Assembly: GCA_036245805.1 (NCBI GenBank)
Contig: BTRK01000003.1
Coordinates: 34,179,215 to 34,243,214 of the forward strand
Length of the DNA: 64,000 nucleotides
Origin: Pristionchus mayeri
Lineage: Eukaryota > Nematoda > Chromadorea > Rhabditida > Neodiplogasteridae
Reading direction: 5' to 3'
How positions within the stretch are numbered: position 1 is the stretch's first letter; every line of letters begins with the position of its first letter. Of this stretch, positions 11,501 through 24,548 are shown piece by piece. Below the pieces are notes generated by a model, which worked only from the letters and a program-made list of their open reading frames with translations, did not search any database and was not told the DNA's origin. The position numbers and the translations under genes are program-made.

Positions 11501-14500
11501 GTACGGGCCGAAGGTGGTGATGGCAGCGCGCACCGGCGCCCAGGCAGCGTCCACGTCTGTGCTCACTGCAAAGATATAGATTATTATTGATTACTTTGTC
11601 TACCGTATCCATTCAGTAAATATTGATTGGTATCAACTGTAATATCGTTGGGAGTCTATAGTCCGTGCACGCTGGTGAACATGAAAGAGTCAGCAATTTG
11701 TTGAGCAAGAATAAGGAAGGAGTGCGGCGGCGAAGTGCCTGGTACTTCAGATCAGAGGCACAATTATAGTTAGAATATATAGCGTGATTGTGTGACTGAT
11801 TAAGTTGGTTTTGAAGCGGAGAAACAAGCTGTATCGAAGTGCCGAAAACCTCTAGATCTCAAGCTGTAACTGCAACTTCCTTCTCGCTTGAACCAAAATA
11901 TAACGCATTAAATTTACTCAATCCAATAGTTGCTATTTCATAAGTTTTATTTTTTTGGAGTGTCACCCAGGCAGGTATCCAAGCACCATGCTGCTCTCCT
12001 ACTCTGAATGCAGCATCGATCTCACAAGTTGTCGAAACACAAACAATCCAATTTTTTTTTAAAATTTTCAATCCAGCTTTATATCATGCCCTAGCTCTAT
12101 TGCAACGGGAATTGTGAAGAAATTTGAAAACGATAAAGCGAACAACGAATTATCGACGCGAAGTATTTTCAGTATCCGATAATAAATCCGGGAGCAATAT
12201 ACCTATAGCTTTCATGCTCTTCCTACAACCTCAACCTCACTAGTGCCCTACACAAACCTACCTGATATGTTTCAATTTTCCATACAGCCCTCTGCCATAT
12301 CCTACCGTATCCCCACTACCGTACTCACCCTTGATCTTTCCCGTCAGGATCGCCTCCACCACGTATCCATCGTACTCCTCCTCTTCTCCTCGTCGTTGCG
12401 CACCGCTCGAATCGGGCAGCGCAGGCACTATCGACGTATCCGCCTCGGATGCTGCCAGACCTGCAGCAGTTATCGATCGATTACGGTAACCCTCCATCGA
12501 TTGATTACCGTAACCCTTAATCGATCAATAACAAAATTATCATGTTGATTGTAGTACTGTTTCATTTGTAAGCACTAGGCGCGGGTCGAATCGCAAGTGG
12601 GAATGCCCTGATCACTTGATAACTGGTTGAAACACAGATCGGCAAATAAATCGTCTATTTTGTTGCAAAGCAAGATCATTCTCTTCCAAAATCATAATGC
12701 GTGATTAATTTGATCAATACATAACAAACCGCTAAAGCACCGTATCCCTGCTGTATTCTCCTACTCACCATGCATAACTGCGCTCGAGATGTCGTCCACT
12801 AGGTGCGTCTCGTCGGGAGAGGTGCTGAAAAGCAATCGATATCATGATATCAACTACCGTAATCCAATCTGTACTACCACTAGCGATACTTGTTTTCAGA
12901 ACTTTAGACAAAGCTACCGTATTCCCGTGACAGACTACGGTACCCTACAGTAACCTACCGTACCTGAGGGTTCGATCCGAGTCGCTGTACATGATAATCG
13001 ATCCGTCGGTCGAGGGCGTCAGCAGCTGCGGCTGCTGCTGCACCGGTCGCACGTGTGAAGCGAGCGGCTGCTGCAATACAATTTTATTTAAAAAATAATG
13101 AGAACTTCAGAATACTAATGAATGATAATACCACAAGAACCACAATATTCCTTGCTAAACGCAACCAAATTCCACGTGATTATCCGCTTAAAGTCACCCA
13201 ACAAGGACGAAACCCTGATCTCACCCTGATCCCGTCGCGTGTACGAGAGTATGCAAAAGTGAGAGAGCGCGGGATTACGCTGATCATTTCCGGCTTCCTC
13301 TTGAGCATATTATTGATTTTTAGCATTTTTGTATATTCATTCTATCCTAATTCAACCATCGGCTATTCGATGGAAGACAAAAAATAATGGGTCAATTTCG
13401 TCCTTGTTGGGTAACTTTAATGGAAATAAGTTTCAAATTAATTTCGAAGCATACAATCAAATGAAATCGGAACAACCAGGTTTCAAAAAAGTATAAGAGG
13501 CTTATTAAGAGCGCCCGGAAACCGTAAATCCCAAGCTTTGGAGGGTAATGAAGAAACCATATAAAAGACAGTTTGTAAATTTCAGATTAAGAACAATCAC
13601 AAGGTTGATGAAAGTATGTTTCCTTGCAACATCAATACTTCATGAAACCCCATCCCCACCCAAGGGTTTCCCCAATTGGGCATATGGGGCTTTTAATAAA
13701 AAAATATTTTCAGATATGTTTCAAGTGCGCTATACATATGAACTATATACTTGAAACTATATAGTTCACTTGAAACATACCTGAAAATGATTCAGAAAAT
13801 GCTCAACACGCTCAATTGGAGGATCCTGATCGATTTTCTCAATTTCGCCCCTCACCTGCATAGTCTGGACGGCGGCGAGCGGGGGTAGGGGCGGGAGAGA
13901 GGAGGGATCCATCACTTCGGGTCCCTTCATGATGCCACCCGGCTCTTGCTTCACGATCGCCTCAATCAATTTTTTTTAAAATTGTGAACATGAAAATTTA
14001 TATTTCACCGTGTACATTAAGGTTTCCGATTTCGATGTTACATGCAAAAAGTACAATTTATTCAAGAATTCGTTTTGTGAGTCAACTATCATGCCAGAAT
14101 CAAGGAAACCCCATTGTGAAACAAATCCAGCACTTCTATGTTTCAAACACATCTCTAATGCTTCTCGTCGTTCGCTCAGCAATCGTTTCGAAAATCCACC
14201 TTTCAAGCAAACAAAAAACTCCTTCTCACCTTGACCTTCGTGGGGATCGGGCTGCTCTTCGCTCTGTTCCCCTTCGACGCGTCTCGGCTCATGCCCAGCG
14301 AGAGGCACTTCTGGAGGCGGCAGTACTGGCAGCGATTCCTGCAAAGACGGACGATTACGGTAGGCCCAGGGCATATTGATATTTTTATCGAGACGTATGT
14401 GGGAATCAACCGCTACATGTAAGACTGCTACATGTAAGACTGACCCCATCCTGCTATCAGTTTGAACAAATTTGTCCATATCATTGCTGATGCGACCACT

Positions 14501-17500
14501 TTGCATCTCGATTTCTGGTACCATCCGCGCTATTCCTAACAGCCCGGCATCATACATGGCGTATGGATATGGATTCTCTTCCCGCGTAGCAACCCGGCGC
14601 TTTTCAGTACCATCCACGCTATACCTATCATGGCGGTACCAAACATAGCTTGCGGTTTTGGAATAGCTTCGCACAAATGATTATCTTGATTCAGTGCGTT
14701 TTCTCTCTGACAGGCGAGATAGCAGAATGAAGATAGTCGTTTTTCGCAAATGCAATTACAATAATACGAGCGTAACAACCCGGCGCTTTCCGGTACCATC
14801 AGCACTATTCGTGACAGCCCGATACCTGGTAGTGCGGTTGATGGGGCAGTCCTGCTTCTGGTTGCACGCGAACGAGGCCGAGTTGGTCGACTGCTGCGAG
14901 CGACGAAAGAAACCCTGCAATAAATCTTAATAATATTTAATTAATTAATTAATTAATTAATGACGTCATCACAAACTTCCCGGCGCATTCTCATTATCAT
15001 TAAGTGCAATTAGGTTTACATTCCCATATACGCATTTTGTATGTTTATTCACAAACATCTCTTCAACACTCTAGCTTGCGCACATTGTAAACTGTTCCCT
15101 GAAGCCCAAATAACACCAGTTTGCAAATTAAAATATTGTGAAAATTCCCCGTCTCTCCATTTTGCACCCCACGTCATGATTCGTCTTCTTATCGCCTCAG
15201 GGGGCGCATCACTTTGCCTCAGGCGCTTTATCAACAACTCCCCCCCCCCTGATGTTATCAGTGACGTGAAGCGCCAGTGTCCATTGTTCGCAGTAAAGCA
15301 CACACACACACCCTTGCATAGACCGACGCACAGAGCAGGACCATTGATCTCTCTCTACATCTCTTTCTCTCACTCTCTTCATTTCCTATACTCTCTCGCT
15401 CTGCCTAGACAAGCAGGGCAAGTAGATGCGCCTCTAAACCCGGCACATCTTCGCAACAATTCATCTTTGTATTCGACGCACTGGCTTGAATGTGGGAAAG
15501 TACGCACAACGGACATTTCTCACGCAGCTTTCCTACTCCAACTTTCCAGCTTCTCATTCATATTCAGCAATCATAAAAAAACATTTAGATCTCCGACTTC
15601 TCTTTCTAGTTTATACGCTACTCGTGCTTAAAACTAGGATTAGAAAGAGATCACTCTCTCTAATTCCATAATGTCCACCCCAAGTGACATATATCTTTTG
15701 TGCTTTCTCTAGTCAGAGCGCCGAATAGGAAGACAGTCTAGAAAACTTTTCCACACAAAGATTTTCTTGCAATGTCGAGTCGAACAGAGGGGTGACAATG
15801 ATAAGAATCCCTCTGATAAGAGCACTGGCAAACAAGACAATAGCACTTATCTGCTGGCAATGAGTGATCAGAAATTCATTCACATTAATCTCGAGAATGA
15901 GAGGAAGAGGTTCCTGCTTTCAAGGAACCCTCGAAAAAAAACAATCAGGCATGAAGAGTATTGAGAAGACAATATTCGCTTTAACAAATCCCCTCATTGT
16001 TTTCTGTTCCAGTAAATGCAAAATTCACTGTCTCGCAAGACCGGGAGTTTACTTGTTTCGACGAGCTCTCAAAGAACTCGAAGATTCAAGGAAAGTAATT
16101 TCATCTCGATATATTCCTCCAAATAATGTAACCTGTTGATTTTCTGGTTTCAATGTGCACCACAAGGCTCAATGAGGCGTTAAAACAATAAGGTACACAT
16201 TCTCCAGATCTTTTCCGCACCTTTTCCACTCCCCTACCACCCTCTCGATCCACAGTAGTCCCCCACCCCTCATTCATTCTCTCCCAGCGGGGTATATCCC
16301 CCTCCGTTCCCTCCATTCTTTGCTCAGTCTTAGCAGTTGCGCAACCGGCGAATGGTTGCGCGGCGAGAGGAGTTCCTATCTCCTCCTCCTCCTCCTTCTC
16401 TCTCTCTCCCCCCTCCCTCCCTCCCAGAGTATGTGAGAACAAGCGAGAGCGGCAGACAGGAAGACACCTGCTAGAGAACATGCAAATCGGGGAGAGCGCA
16501 GACAGATAATATGGGCGAGAGAGCACGCGAAAACAAGAGATCACATCATATGGCAGGATCAGATGAGAGCACCAAATTGCCAGTGAGAGGAAGGAGAGGA
16601 GGAGGAGGGAGACAGCTTGCAAAATGATCATCATCCAATGGGAGCGAGGAACAGAAAAGATGCTGGCATATTGCGCAACCCTAATCGCACCCTCGCAGTA
16701 TTGAGTATCCGATTTCAAAGCAAGCACGTGGCGCAATAATCAACAAGTCTCCACAGCAAACAGCCTCGCATTCTCTGGTTACATGCTCGATATGCAGCGC
16801 GGAACCACCTAGTTACTTTATCCCTTTGCTTGGAGCGCACCAATCGGCAATTGCACACGTGAGATCCGCGCATCACCCACAACCCAAAAGAACCGCTTTG
16901 CAGCCCTGGCAATCGTTGTCTGGCGATAAATCGTAAAAATAGAACAGCGATCATTCCACCGAAGAGCAATCTCCCCTATCACTGGTACGCGGTGTTTTAT
17001 CGTACTTGAATACTTACAATACCAATAAGCGCAATTCACCCTGGTGCGCGGTGCACTTTCCTATTTAGACAAATGATTCCAATTAGGAATACGCACCTTG
17101 CACCCCTCGCAGGTGACGACGCCATAGTGGACGCCGGAGCTCTTGTCGCCGCAGACCTTGCACAGCTGCTGCGCAGTCGCAGATGACGGGGCTGCAAGGG
17201 GGGAAATCAATCGATAAAAGGAGATCAATCGATAAAAAGAGGAGATCAATCGATAAATCGATAATCTACAATCGGATCAATGATCGCTCATAGGTTTCAC
17301 TGATTCAAGCCGACATTTCATTCAAGTAGGCATCGTAGTCTTGATCGATATTTTGTCAGATGTAGCACACAACACTTCACAACAAGGTGCAAATTGGCTA
17401 CAGACAAGGCTGATAATGCGTGGCTGGCACAGGAATAACATTCTCAAGTTCATGAAAACAAAGAGCTAAAGTCATGCCTAACAACGCTGAAAACTGGCAA

Positions 17501-18203
17501 TTGACAGTTTCAGCTAAACTATGATAGCCCAAACATCATGAAAATATGCCAAAACAAGTGCTCAGATCAACTCACGGATGATGTTCTCCACTCCGTCTCT
17601 CGGTCCTCCCGCGTGCGGGTGCAGATCCGCCCCGGGGTAGTCGGAGAGCGGCGAGTGGAAGGGTAGATCGACCGTCGAGGGATGACGACCGAACTCGGCC
17701 CTTAATTAGGCCAATTAATTAACTATTAGATCAACATTTAAGATCAAGTCGTAACCAAAATGGCAATGTTGCCAAAGCGCTCAAGCACTGTGCGGCTTGA
17801 AGCACAGTATCAATTATTTAATTTGCGGAACAACATGGTAAATACTCAATCTCGGCATGCCACCTGTTCGCTTCACGTTTCGCCCGTACCATGAGACAAG
17901 CAACTAGTAATTTAAAAAAAGCTAGTAATTTTCGTGGAACGGGAAAACGGAAAGAAGAACTTTTTAAGCCCAACAATTGACCAAATACGAGTTAAGCAAA
18001 CCCGCACATTTCGTGTTACAATAAATACTCATAGCCCACCTGCTGTACATGAACTGCTGATAAGCAGCGTGGGGCGGGGGCTGCTGCTGCTGCAGCTGGT
18101 GCTGCGGCACCTGCAGATGCAGCAGCTGCGGCGGCTCCTGCTTCGGCTCCAGCTTGACTACGGCTGCGCGGCGCTGCTGCTCCTGCTGCTGCGCCGTCTC
18201 CAT
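8527..18203 (-). CDS. nhr-23: NHR-23 (ROR/HR3-class) nuclear receptor, 19 coding exons
   Basis: Predicted exons: 18203-18040, 17700-17576, 17191-17097, 14914-14826, 14338-14230, 13960-13781, 13070-12964, 12824-12769, 12460-12329, 11565-11450, 11227-11108, 11018-10905, 10610-10518, 10303-10211, 9842-9769, 9656-9529, 9165-9083, 8961-8920, 8610-8527. All phases agree, giving 667 residues. The Gln/Pro-rich N-terminus contains [10 protein letters not shown]. The two-zinc-finger DNA-binding domain spans exons 3-5: [20 protein letters not shown] with the P-box CEGCKGFFRR, then [20 protein letters not shown]. After a hinge comes a helical ligand-binding domain (exons 8-19) ending in the AF-2 helix [10 protein letters not shown] before TAG. 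In C. elegans NHR-23 drives the moulting cycle; here that is inferred from homology. The strongly conserved GRMSKKQR extension after the second finger is not visible. The start is the first ATG of exon 1, one base after TTGCAG, a possible trans-splice site. Confidence 0.92.
9418..12970. repeat. TACCGTA/TACGGTA words dense in nhr-23 introns
   Basis: The 7-mer TACCGTA or its complement occurs at least twenty times in this 3.5 kb, nearly always in introns (for example the clusters at 9418-9525, 10860-10910, 12300-12325 and 12850-12965). Random expectation is well below one. Two predicted donor sites (exons 7 and 12) read GTACGGTAG and so are part of the word. It continues at lower density across the window. 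Confidence 0.7.
13727..13780. repeat. Intronic hairpin at the exon 6 donor of nhr-23
   Basis: GAACTATATA and TATATAGTTC pair across an 8-base loop, and the flanking CAAGTG / CACTTG words can extend the stem. The structure lies directly beside the GTATGT donor of exon 6 on the minus strand. A structured intron or a small insertion are both possible. Confidence 0.45.
13781..13856 (-). other. Alternative 5' splice site in nhr-23 exon 6
   Basis: Two good donors, GTGAGG after 13856 and GTATGT after 13781, both leave phase 0. Using the inner one would drop 25 residues ([20 protein letters not shown] region) from the hinge. Both isoforms would be in frame; only transcript data can say whether both are used. 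Confidence 0.45.
14915..17096 (-). other. 2.2-kb intron between the two zinc-finger exons
   Basis: This intron separates CEGCK from GFFRR. It holds long CTCT/GAGA-rich tracts (15350-15400, 16380-16430), ACACAC and TTAATTAA runs, and open frames without coding character. No transposon ends were found. The length and simple-sequence tracts make it a candidate for regulatory content, but no specific element is recognised. Confidence 0.4.
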
Positions 18204-19889
18204 ACTGCAACTCGCTCTAGTATGCACGCTAGTCGGTTAGAGAACGCGAGAAACGTGTTGAACGGAAGGAGTCAGAGACTTACTCGCAACGAAAATTTGA
18301 AAAAACGGGCGAAAATAGAGGCAAAACAAGAGGTAAACACGGCAAAAAGCAACGAGGCAGGTATCTATCAGAATTTAGCGCACGCTCAGAGAAGATAACG
18401 ACGAGAGTTTTGAAAGCAACGCGAAATTTGAGCATGGAGAAGCGAGGGAAACGGAGAAAAAAGGGCTAAGAAACAGAAAGAAGCGCGAGAGAGAGAGAGA
18501 GACGCTCTCCCTGCTTTCTCGCGTCCCTCTCCCCCCACCGATATTTCTCGCCTCCACTGCGTCTCTGCCATCTATCACCCATTCTCTCTGCTTCTCTCAC
18601 CTACTCTCCTCCAATTGCCCGCTCTCTCGCCGGTTATTACGCAAAAAAATGCGGAAGAAGACAGACCATGCATGCGTGATGGGACGGAAGAGGGGGAGGA
18701 AGGGAGGGAAAGACAAATGATGGGTGAATATGATGGACGGTCGATCCAAATGGGCGCAGTCACGTATTAGAAACGCAAAAGGTTGATAAAAATACAAAAA
18801 TCGGTTTAAAAAATTTGAATGACAAAACCGTAAATTTCAAAATGCGGGACCGGTAAAAGGTTAATTTAGTGTAAATCTCACCATGCGGTGTTTTAAACTA
18901 TACAGTACCCGTCTTTTGAGCTTTACAGTACTTCAACTCTACTTTCTAATAATTCCTCTCTTTATTTGTAAGGCTTCCCTTTCTTTCAAATACGACATTT
19001 TCGCATATGCAACAACTTTTCTGATCTTTCTCAGTACGGGGTGTTTCAGAGGATTTGCTAGCCCGCTTGGCTGGGAAAGTGCTAATAATCTCTGAGAATG
19101 ACGGCACTAATGTGGTCAAACAACGCCTCCGGGCGCTTCCCCTTTCACAGTTCCCGGTTTAGGCGCGAGACTCTCTTCAATTCCCACGCTCTCTCGGCTA
19201 CCTGACAAGAAGGGGCTGTGAATAGGGAGAGGTGCTCAATAAACGTGTGAATGGACTGTCATTATGCGAGTGAGAGAACGTCTAATCCCCCCATTACGAG
19301 AACTATGATTTATGGTCCCACCCAGAGATCTGATCCATTACCGTAATCCATCCAATCGATCGATACCGTATTAGCAGCTAGATCAGTTGGCGATAAGCCC
19401 GCGCATGTGATGTGGGTTGATAAGGCGAGTGCTATCAGGTGGTTCTATCACTCGCCCATCGTGGTACTTTGGTATTTTCCTCGAGCATACTCCCTTAGGC
19501 TCACGTGCTCTTTCGCTTTCAGAAGGGGGGAGATCACGCTAAATCTAGAGTCAGGCATCCAGACAGATTCCTGATGATACAAACAAAGTTGCAAGTAACT
19601 TCTCGGGAATTTCCTGATCAAATAGTGCATTTGCCACACGAAATATCGCCCCGATCCATCAACGGAGTGAAAGAGCTTCCAAGGGGCTTGGAAGAATAAC
19701 AGAACACCGCGCTGGATGATCCGATAATAGCCAATCACTGCGCTTCTTTCATGCGGCGGCGGCGGTTTTTGATCTCTGTAGGTTGCATCGATCTTTCCCT
19801 TCTCTCCCTTATCTGACTCTCTGACTCTCTCTGAACCACGCACTCTCTCGCCTCCTAGGAGGAGCGAGAGAACGCAAAGTGGATAGATC
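18204..19889. other. Upstream region of nhr-23
   Basis: No further coding exon could be linked to nhr-23. The first 450 bases are purine-rich, and 18480-18640 has GAGAGA/CTCTCT tracts, followed by AT-rich sequence. Promoter function is likely from position alone. Around 19440-19890 the first pieces of the dispersed repeat modules begin. Confidence 0.4.
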
Positions 19890-20192
19890 TCAAGCCCAGA
19901 TTAGGACCATAAATCCCCCTTCTGTCGTAATGAGTACTGAGAACTACAATTTGAGCTCCCCTTCCCGGATTGGCTTTAGTAGTGTAATATGAAGTCCGGA
20001 CTGCCGAGCAAATTCTCGATACCGTAGTCCTTTAGGTTTCTTCTCAACTGTACAGTAGTCCCAAAGTTGGAAACTCACATTCCAATTCGTATCAATTTCA
20101 GTTCCTCTTAGTTTACAAAGTTGAGCCTGAATTATCCGCCGACTCATCTTTTTCGGTGTTTAATTGTGAAGAGATCGAGCGTACACTTCATG

Positions 20193-20311
20193 CAGCCCCT
20201 ATCCATGACCTACCTCTCCCTCATTCTGACCTCATTCGGTCATTCCCGGTCATCGATAGGGACGGTCGGGGTCGGGATCGGACGGGGTCGTGACCTACTC
20301 TGGTACCAGCC
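20193..20311 (+). repeat. GC-rich module C, copy 1
   Basis: Runs from CAGCCCCTATCCATGACC to GTGACCTACTCTGGTACCAG and contains GGACGGTCGGGGTCGGGATC. It is better conserved between copies than the AT-rich modules beside it. Other copies are at 21823, 31300, 58464 and 62922, with an inverted fragment near 24685. Confidence 0.65.
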
Positions 20312-21822
20312 TCCCTTGGTTCTCAAGCTCTCTAGGCTGAGCGTGCTCTCAGCGCTCTCAGGTACCTTCGTGTTCACCATTTCGTGGTACCATCTACAAT
20401 ACTTTTTACGGAACAATTGCTTTGAAAGGACAGCTTCCATCTCGCAAATTCGTCATTTGAAAATTCTCTCAGCAAATGGGTTTCACACCAGACTCAAAAG
20501 TTGAAGCGCGGTCAGCTTTTTAATTCAGCATCCTTTGGTCTTCCGCAATGTACTCATACGAAGTAGATGACCAGAAGTCCGAAAATTGTGTCATTCGAGC
20601 TTTACAATGGCTAAAAAACAATACTCCTCGGATGCTACTTCTCCGTTCATATCTCGAATATTTCAATTCGGATTTATCGTCCACAAACGCCGTCTTTGGA
20701 ATTCAATATTTAATTGTTTATTGCTCATAGGTGCGAATGACACATCAGAACAGTGTCATCTTCAAAGGCTTTTTTCTCACCTACCCATCACTAGTGGAGC
20801 TTTGCTCTCTCATGCCAGTTTGCGATATTTGAGCAAGGCACTACCGTAAGCATTCTCTACTCGGGATTACGGTATTGCATGACTTAGCACTGTTGATAGG
20901 ATAAGAGATCAATATTCTCATCAACATCGGTTAGAATAATGTCGCGAATTTTTTAATTTGGTTGTACGTCACACTAGCGTTTCACACTTTGCTTAATAGA
21001 CGATGGACGCAAGCACGTCAATGGTGTAGCGAATTTCTGTACAAAACAAATAACGAACAACACTCTAAACAATCCATGATCAATCGTCAGCCAGAGTAGC
21101 AAGATATCATGGATTGCTGTTGTGATTGCTGTTCGAGAAGTTGCTCTCTTCATTCTGCTCTCTGCATCTTGATGATCAGACCAGACCTGAAAGAGATAAT
21201 CAGACCTGAAAGAGTCCGTGCAATAAAGGAAGTCCATTTCTTACGAAGCATTTCTTCCTTGTATGAAAATGGAGGAGAGTGCTCCTCTTTTGACAAAACT
21301 CGCCACTTATCACATTATTCTCGTCTCTTGGCTAACAATTAATGTGTTGCTCCATTTTCATTACAAGCGCAGATTCAAAATTACTCGATATCAGAATGCC
21401 AAGAGTCTACACTCGGTTTATGAACTCGATAGGCAGCATCGATCACTCCCTTCGCTCCTTCTCTGACTCTCTCTGAACCAAACGCTCTCTCTCCTCTTAG
21501 GCGGAGCGAGAGAACGCAAAGTGGATAGATCTCAAACCAAGATTAGGGCCATAAATTCCCCTTCTGTCGTAATGAGCAATGAGAACTAAGTTTAGCTCTC
21601 CTTCCCGGATTTGCACAAGTACTGTAATATCAAACACTGACTGTCGAGCAAAGGATCGGTACCGTAATCCTTCGGACTTCGTCTTTCAGAATTTACCCTT
21701 TGCAATCAATACAGTAGTCGCAAATTTGGAACCTCACTTGATCTTGGATTGAGTACAGTATTCCCTAGTTTATACAACTGTAGATGTATCGCGAAATAGA
21801 GCATCAATCGCTGATTAATTTG

Positions 21823-21941
21823 CAGCCCCTATGCATGACCTACCTCTACGTCACTCTGACCTCATTCGGTCATCCCCGGTCATCGATGGGGACGGTCGGG
21901 GTCGGGATCGGAGGGGGCCGTGACCTACTCTGGTACCAGCC
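21823..21941 (+). repeat. GC-rich module C, copy 2
   Basis: Nearly the same as copy 1, with a few substitutions (for example GGAGGGGGCCGTGACC in place of GGACGGGGTCGTGACC). It is preceded by the same TTTGCAATC..ACAGTAGTC stretch, so the duplicated unit is larger than this core. Confidence 0.65.
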
Positions 21942-22110
21942 GCACTTGATTCTCTATCGGCTGAGCATGCTCTCGCCGCTCTCTGTTGCCATCTCATGAA
22001 ACATCCTGTGAATTAGAGACCTGAACTCTGAAATTTGGCAGCACGTCACACTTGAGTTTCAGAATTTTCTCATTAGTTGTTGAGCGCAGCATCGACGCTT
22101 TTTTCGATTA

Positions 22111-22870
22111 TCCAAATATAATAGTAATCTCAATTCCGCGCGAAATCTCGCTGGTAGGCAGCTTGGAGTAATTTACCATCGATAAGCCCGATGAGAGAGT
22201 ACGTGAAATGAAGAGAGTAATTCCTTCCAAATCCATCCCTAGCGTGAAGATTGAGGAGAGTGCTCCTCTATTGACACAAGTGTCTACTCATTACGTATCC
22301 TTCTCTTCTTGAAAAAAGAAGAAAAGAAGTTCTTGAAATTATATTATTTTCATACGCGCATGAAATGAAGGGAGCCCACTCTTGCGAATCCGTCCTTAGC
22401 ATGTAAATGGAGAGTGCTTCACTCCCTCAATTTATCTTTCTGTTGAACCTGATTGCATGTCACACTAGAGTTTCAGACCCTTCTCAAAAATAGGTGAGCT
22501 CCATAACATCGATTCGTCGTTGAGATGATCTAGCAAGAATCAAATATCACGTTTCTTTATCATTGCCTACCCAGACACGAAATTGGCTTATTGCCAGTCC
22601 TGTCCAGATTGATATCTGAGTGCCACTGTCAAGAGTTTACACTCGGTCTTTGATCTCCATAGGCAGTATCGATCTCTTCCTTTTCTCCTTCTCTGACTCT
22701 CTCACTCTTTCCAATCCATACACTCTCTCGGTTCTTAGGATGATCAAGAGAACGGACATCGAATAGCTGATCTCAAGCCCAGATTAGCGCCATAAATCCC
22801 CCTTCTGTCGTAATGAGCACTGAGAACTACAATTTGAGCTCCCCTTCCCGGATTTGCATTAGTACTGTAA
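22111..22870 (+). repeat. About 760-bp duplicated block, copy 1
   Basis: Starts TCCAAATATAATAGTAATCT and is almost identical to 30311-31070, including a GAAAAAAGAAG run that differs only in length. The similarity begins exactly at the right-hand terminus of the Helitron in the other copy. Copy 1 therefore represents the uninterrupted sequence, with CGATTA before the junction. Confidence 0.75.
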
Positions 22871-24548
22871 TATTAAACACGGACTGCCGAGCAACTCTAC
22901 ACTGTGATCCTTCGGACTGTTCAGACTTTTCAACTAGCGAACTCTACAGTAATCCAAAACTTTGAGATTCTCTCTGGTTATACCAAAACGAACCACTTTC
23001 GCTTTTCTCACGCCTGGACGCGATATATGAATAATGTTTTACTCCGTCCATGGTAGCGTACTGTATACTTACGACATTGGACGACTTCAGCCTGAAATAT
23101 GGGACAAATTGCTTTCCATATTTTTGCAATCCGAATACAAGTCATATTTGAGTTTGGGACACTTCTCAGCAGGCGATGAAAGCCAATTCGGCGATTTTCA
23201 GGAATTTCGTGTGGCTAATAATAATCCAATCAATTTTGCCAGAACTCTGGACGGACCCGATATTTTAACGAAGCAGTAGTACTCCGTCATGGTAATTTAC
23301 TGTATATCTACCGCATTGGACAACTTCCCATGTTCAGAAATATCGGACGAATTGCTATCCAGCAATTTGAAATCTGACTGCAAGTCATACTTGAGTGTCA
23401 AACACGTATTTCGTGCACTGACTCGATACCGTAATCGTTCAAGATTCATCGCAATTTACAATTATCGAACTGTACAGTAATTCCAATGATTGAACCTCAT
23501 AAAATTACAAAAAAATTATCGAACATGCAGTCACAACTTACATCTGATAAGAAATGATATCTCGCACAATTGCAATAATCTCGTACGAAATCTAACAAAT
23601 TAGAGTCCTGAAATTGTAATCTGATATGAAATTGATACGTCACACTTGCGTTTCAGAATTTTATTTTTAGTGAATTAGCGCTGCGTCAACGCTCTTCCAT
23701 AGATACTGGTGGCTAATACAATTATCTAAATTGTGTCTGAACTTTCGGTGGTCACTGTAGCCAAACCCGGGAAGGGAAGCTCAAATAGGAGCTCATTACG
23801 ATAGAAGGAGGATTTATGGCCTTAATCTGGGCTTGAGATCATCTAAAAAACTATAAAAAAATCTCTCGCTCCTTATATGAGGAGAGAGAGTGTTTGCCTC
23901 AGAGAGAGACAGAGAGTTAGAGAAGCAGGTAAGGAGGAGATCGATTCTTCCTCAAGATATCAAAGACCGAGTGTAGATTCTTGACAGATGCATTCCTACG
24001 GGTAGTTAGGAAATTTCGTGTGTATTGAAAAAAGAAGCCTGTTACTTAATTTTAGCCGGACGACGAAAATAATAATCTGAATGGAATAAAAATTCATTTC
24101 AAAAGAGGCCGTTCACAAAAGGGAGTTCGCGCAGAATAGAGTTTGTGTTTGTCATCATTTGAAGATCTCACTACGGAGGAATCGATATGATGGCGCTCTT
24201 CTATTTTTGGGAAGAGTCCGAAACTCAAGTGTGACAATAAGTTTCAAGAGAAAGAGGAATCTTTATGCTAGGATGGTTTAGCAAGACTGGACCACCTTCA
24301 TTACACGCTCTCTCAATGGTCTGAGATAGAATGCAGAATGAACAGAGCCATTTCTTGCGAAACCTTCCTTCCTTCATGCTATCTCGCTATCGCATTAAAT
24401 ACGATTAGAATAGTGCTTTGAATTTTCAAATCTGATTACTTCTCACACTTGGGTTTCAGACTTTGCTCAATAACGATTAGACGCAAACACTTCAATGTAT
24501 TGGCGATTTTCGGATAAAAAACAAAGAACCAACAAAACTCTAAAAAAA

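Larger units (their letters stand above)
19890..24540. repeat. Mosaic of degenerate dispersed repeat modules
   Basis: Several modules recur here and throughout the rest of the window. Module A contains a TCACACTTGAGTTTCAGACT-like core followed by CTCAATAGCCGATGAGCG (near 20967, 22048, 22460, 23637, 24440; inverted near 24229). Module B contains CAAGCCCAGATTAGGGCCAT and ends GGATTTGCATTAGTACTGTA (near 19892, 21533, 22773; inverted near 23768). CT-rich blocks such as CTCTGACTCTCTC lie between. Identity between copies varies widely, suggesting an old array rearranged in both orientations. No host gene was found inside it. Confidence 0.65.

Noticed and set aside
13976..14674. 232-residue minus-strand frame overlapping the second zinc-finger exon
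   Set aside because: Out of frame with the conserved finger residues; it runs through both introns and has no recognised domain.
15041..15631. 196-residue forward open frame in the nhr-23 intron
   Set aside because: Rich in His, Ser, Leu and Pro from CT-rich intron sequence, without domains or splice context; it lies inside a well-supported intron on the other strand.
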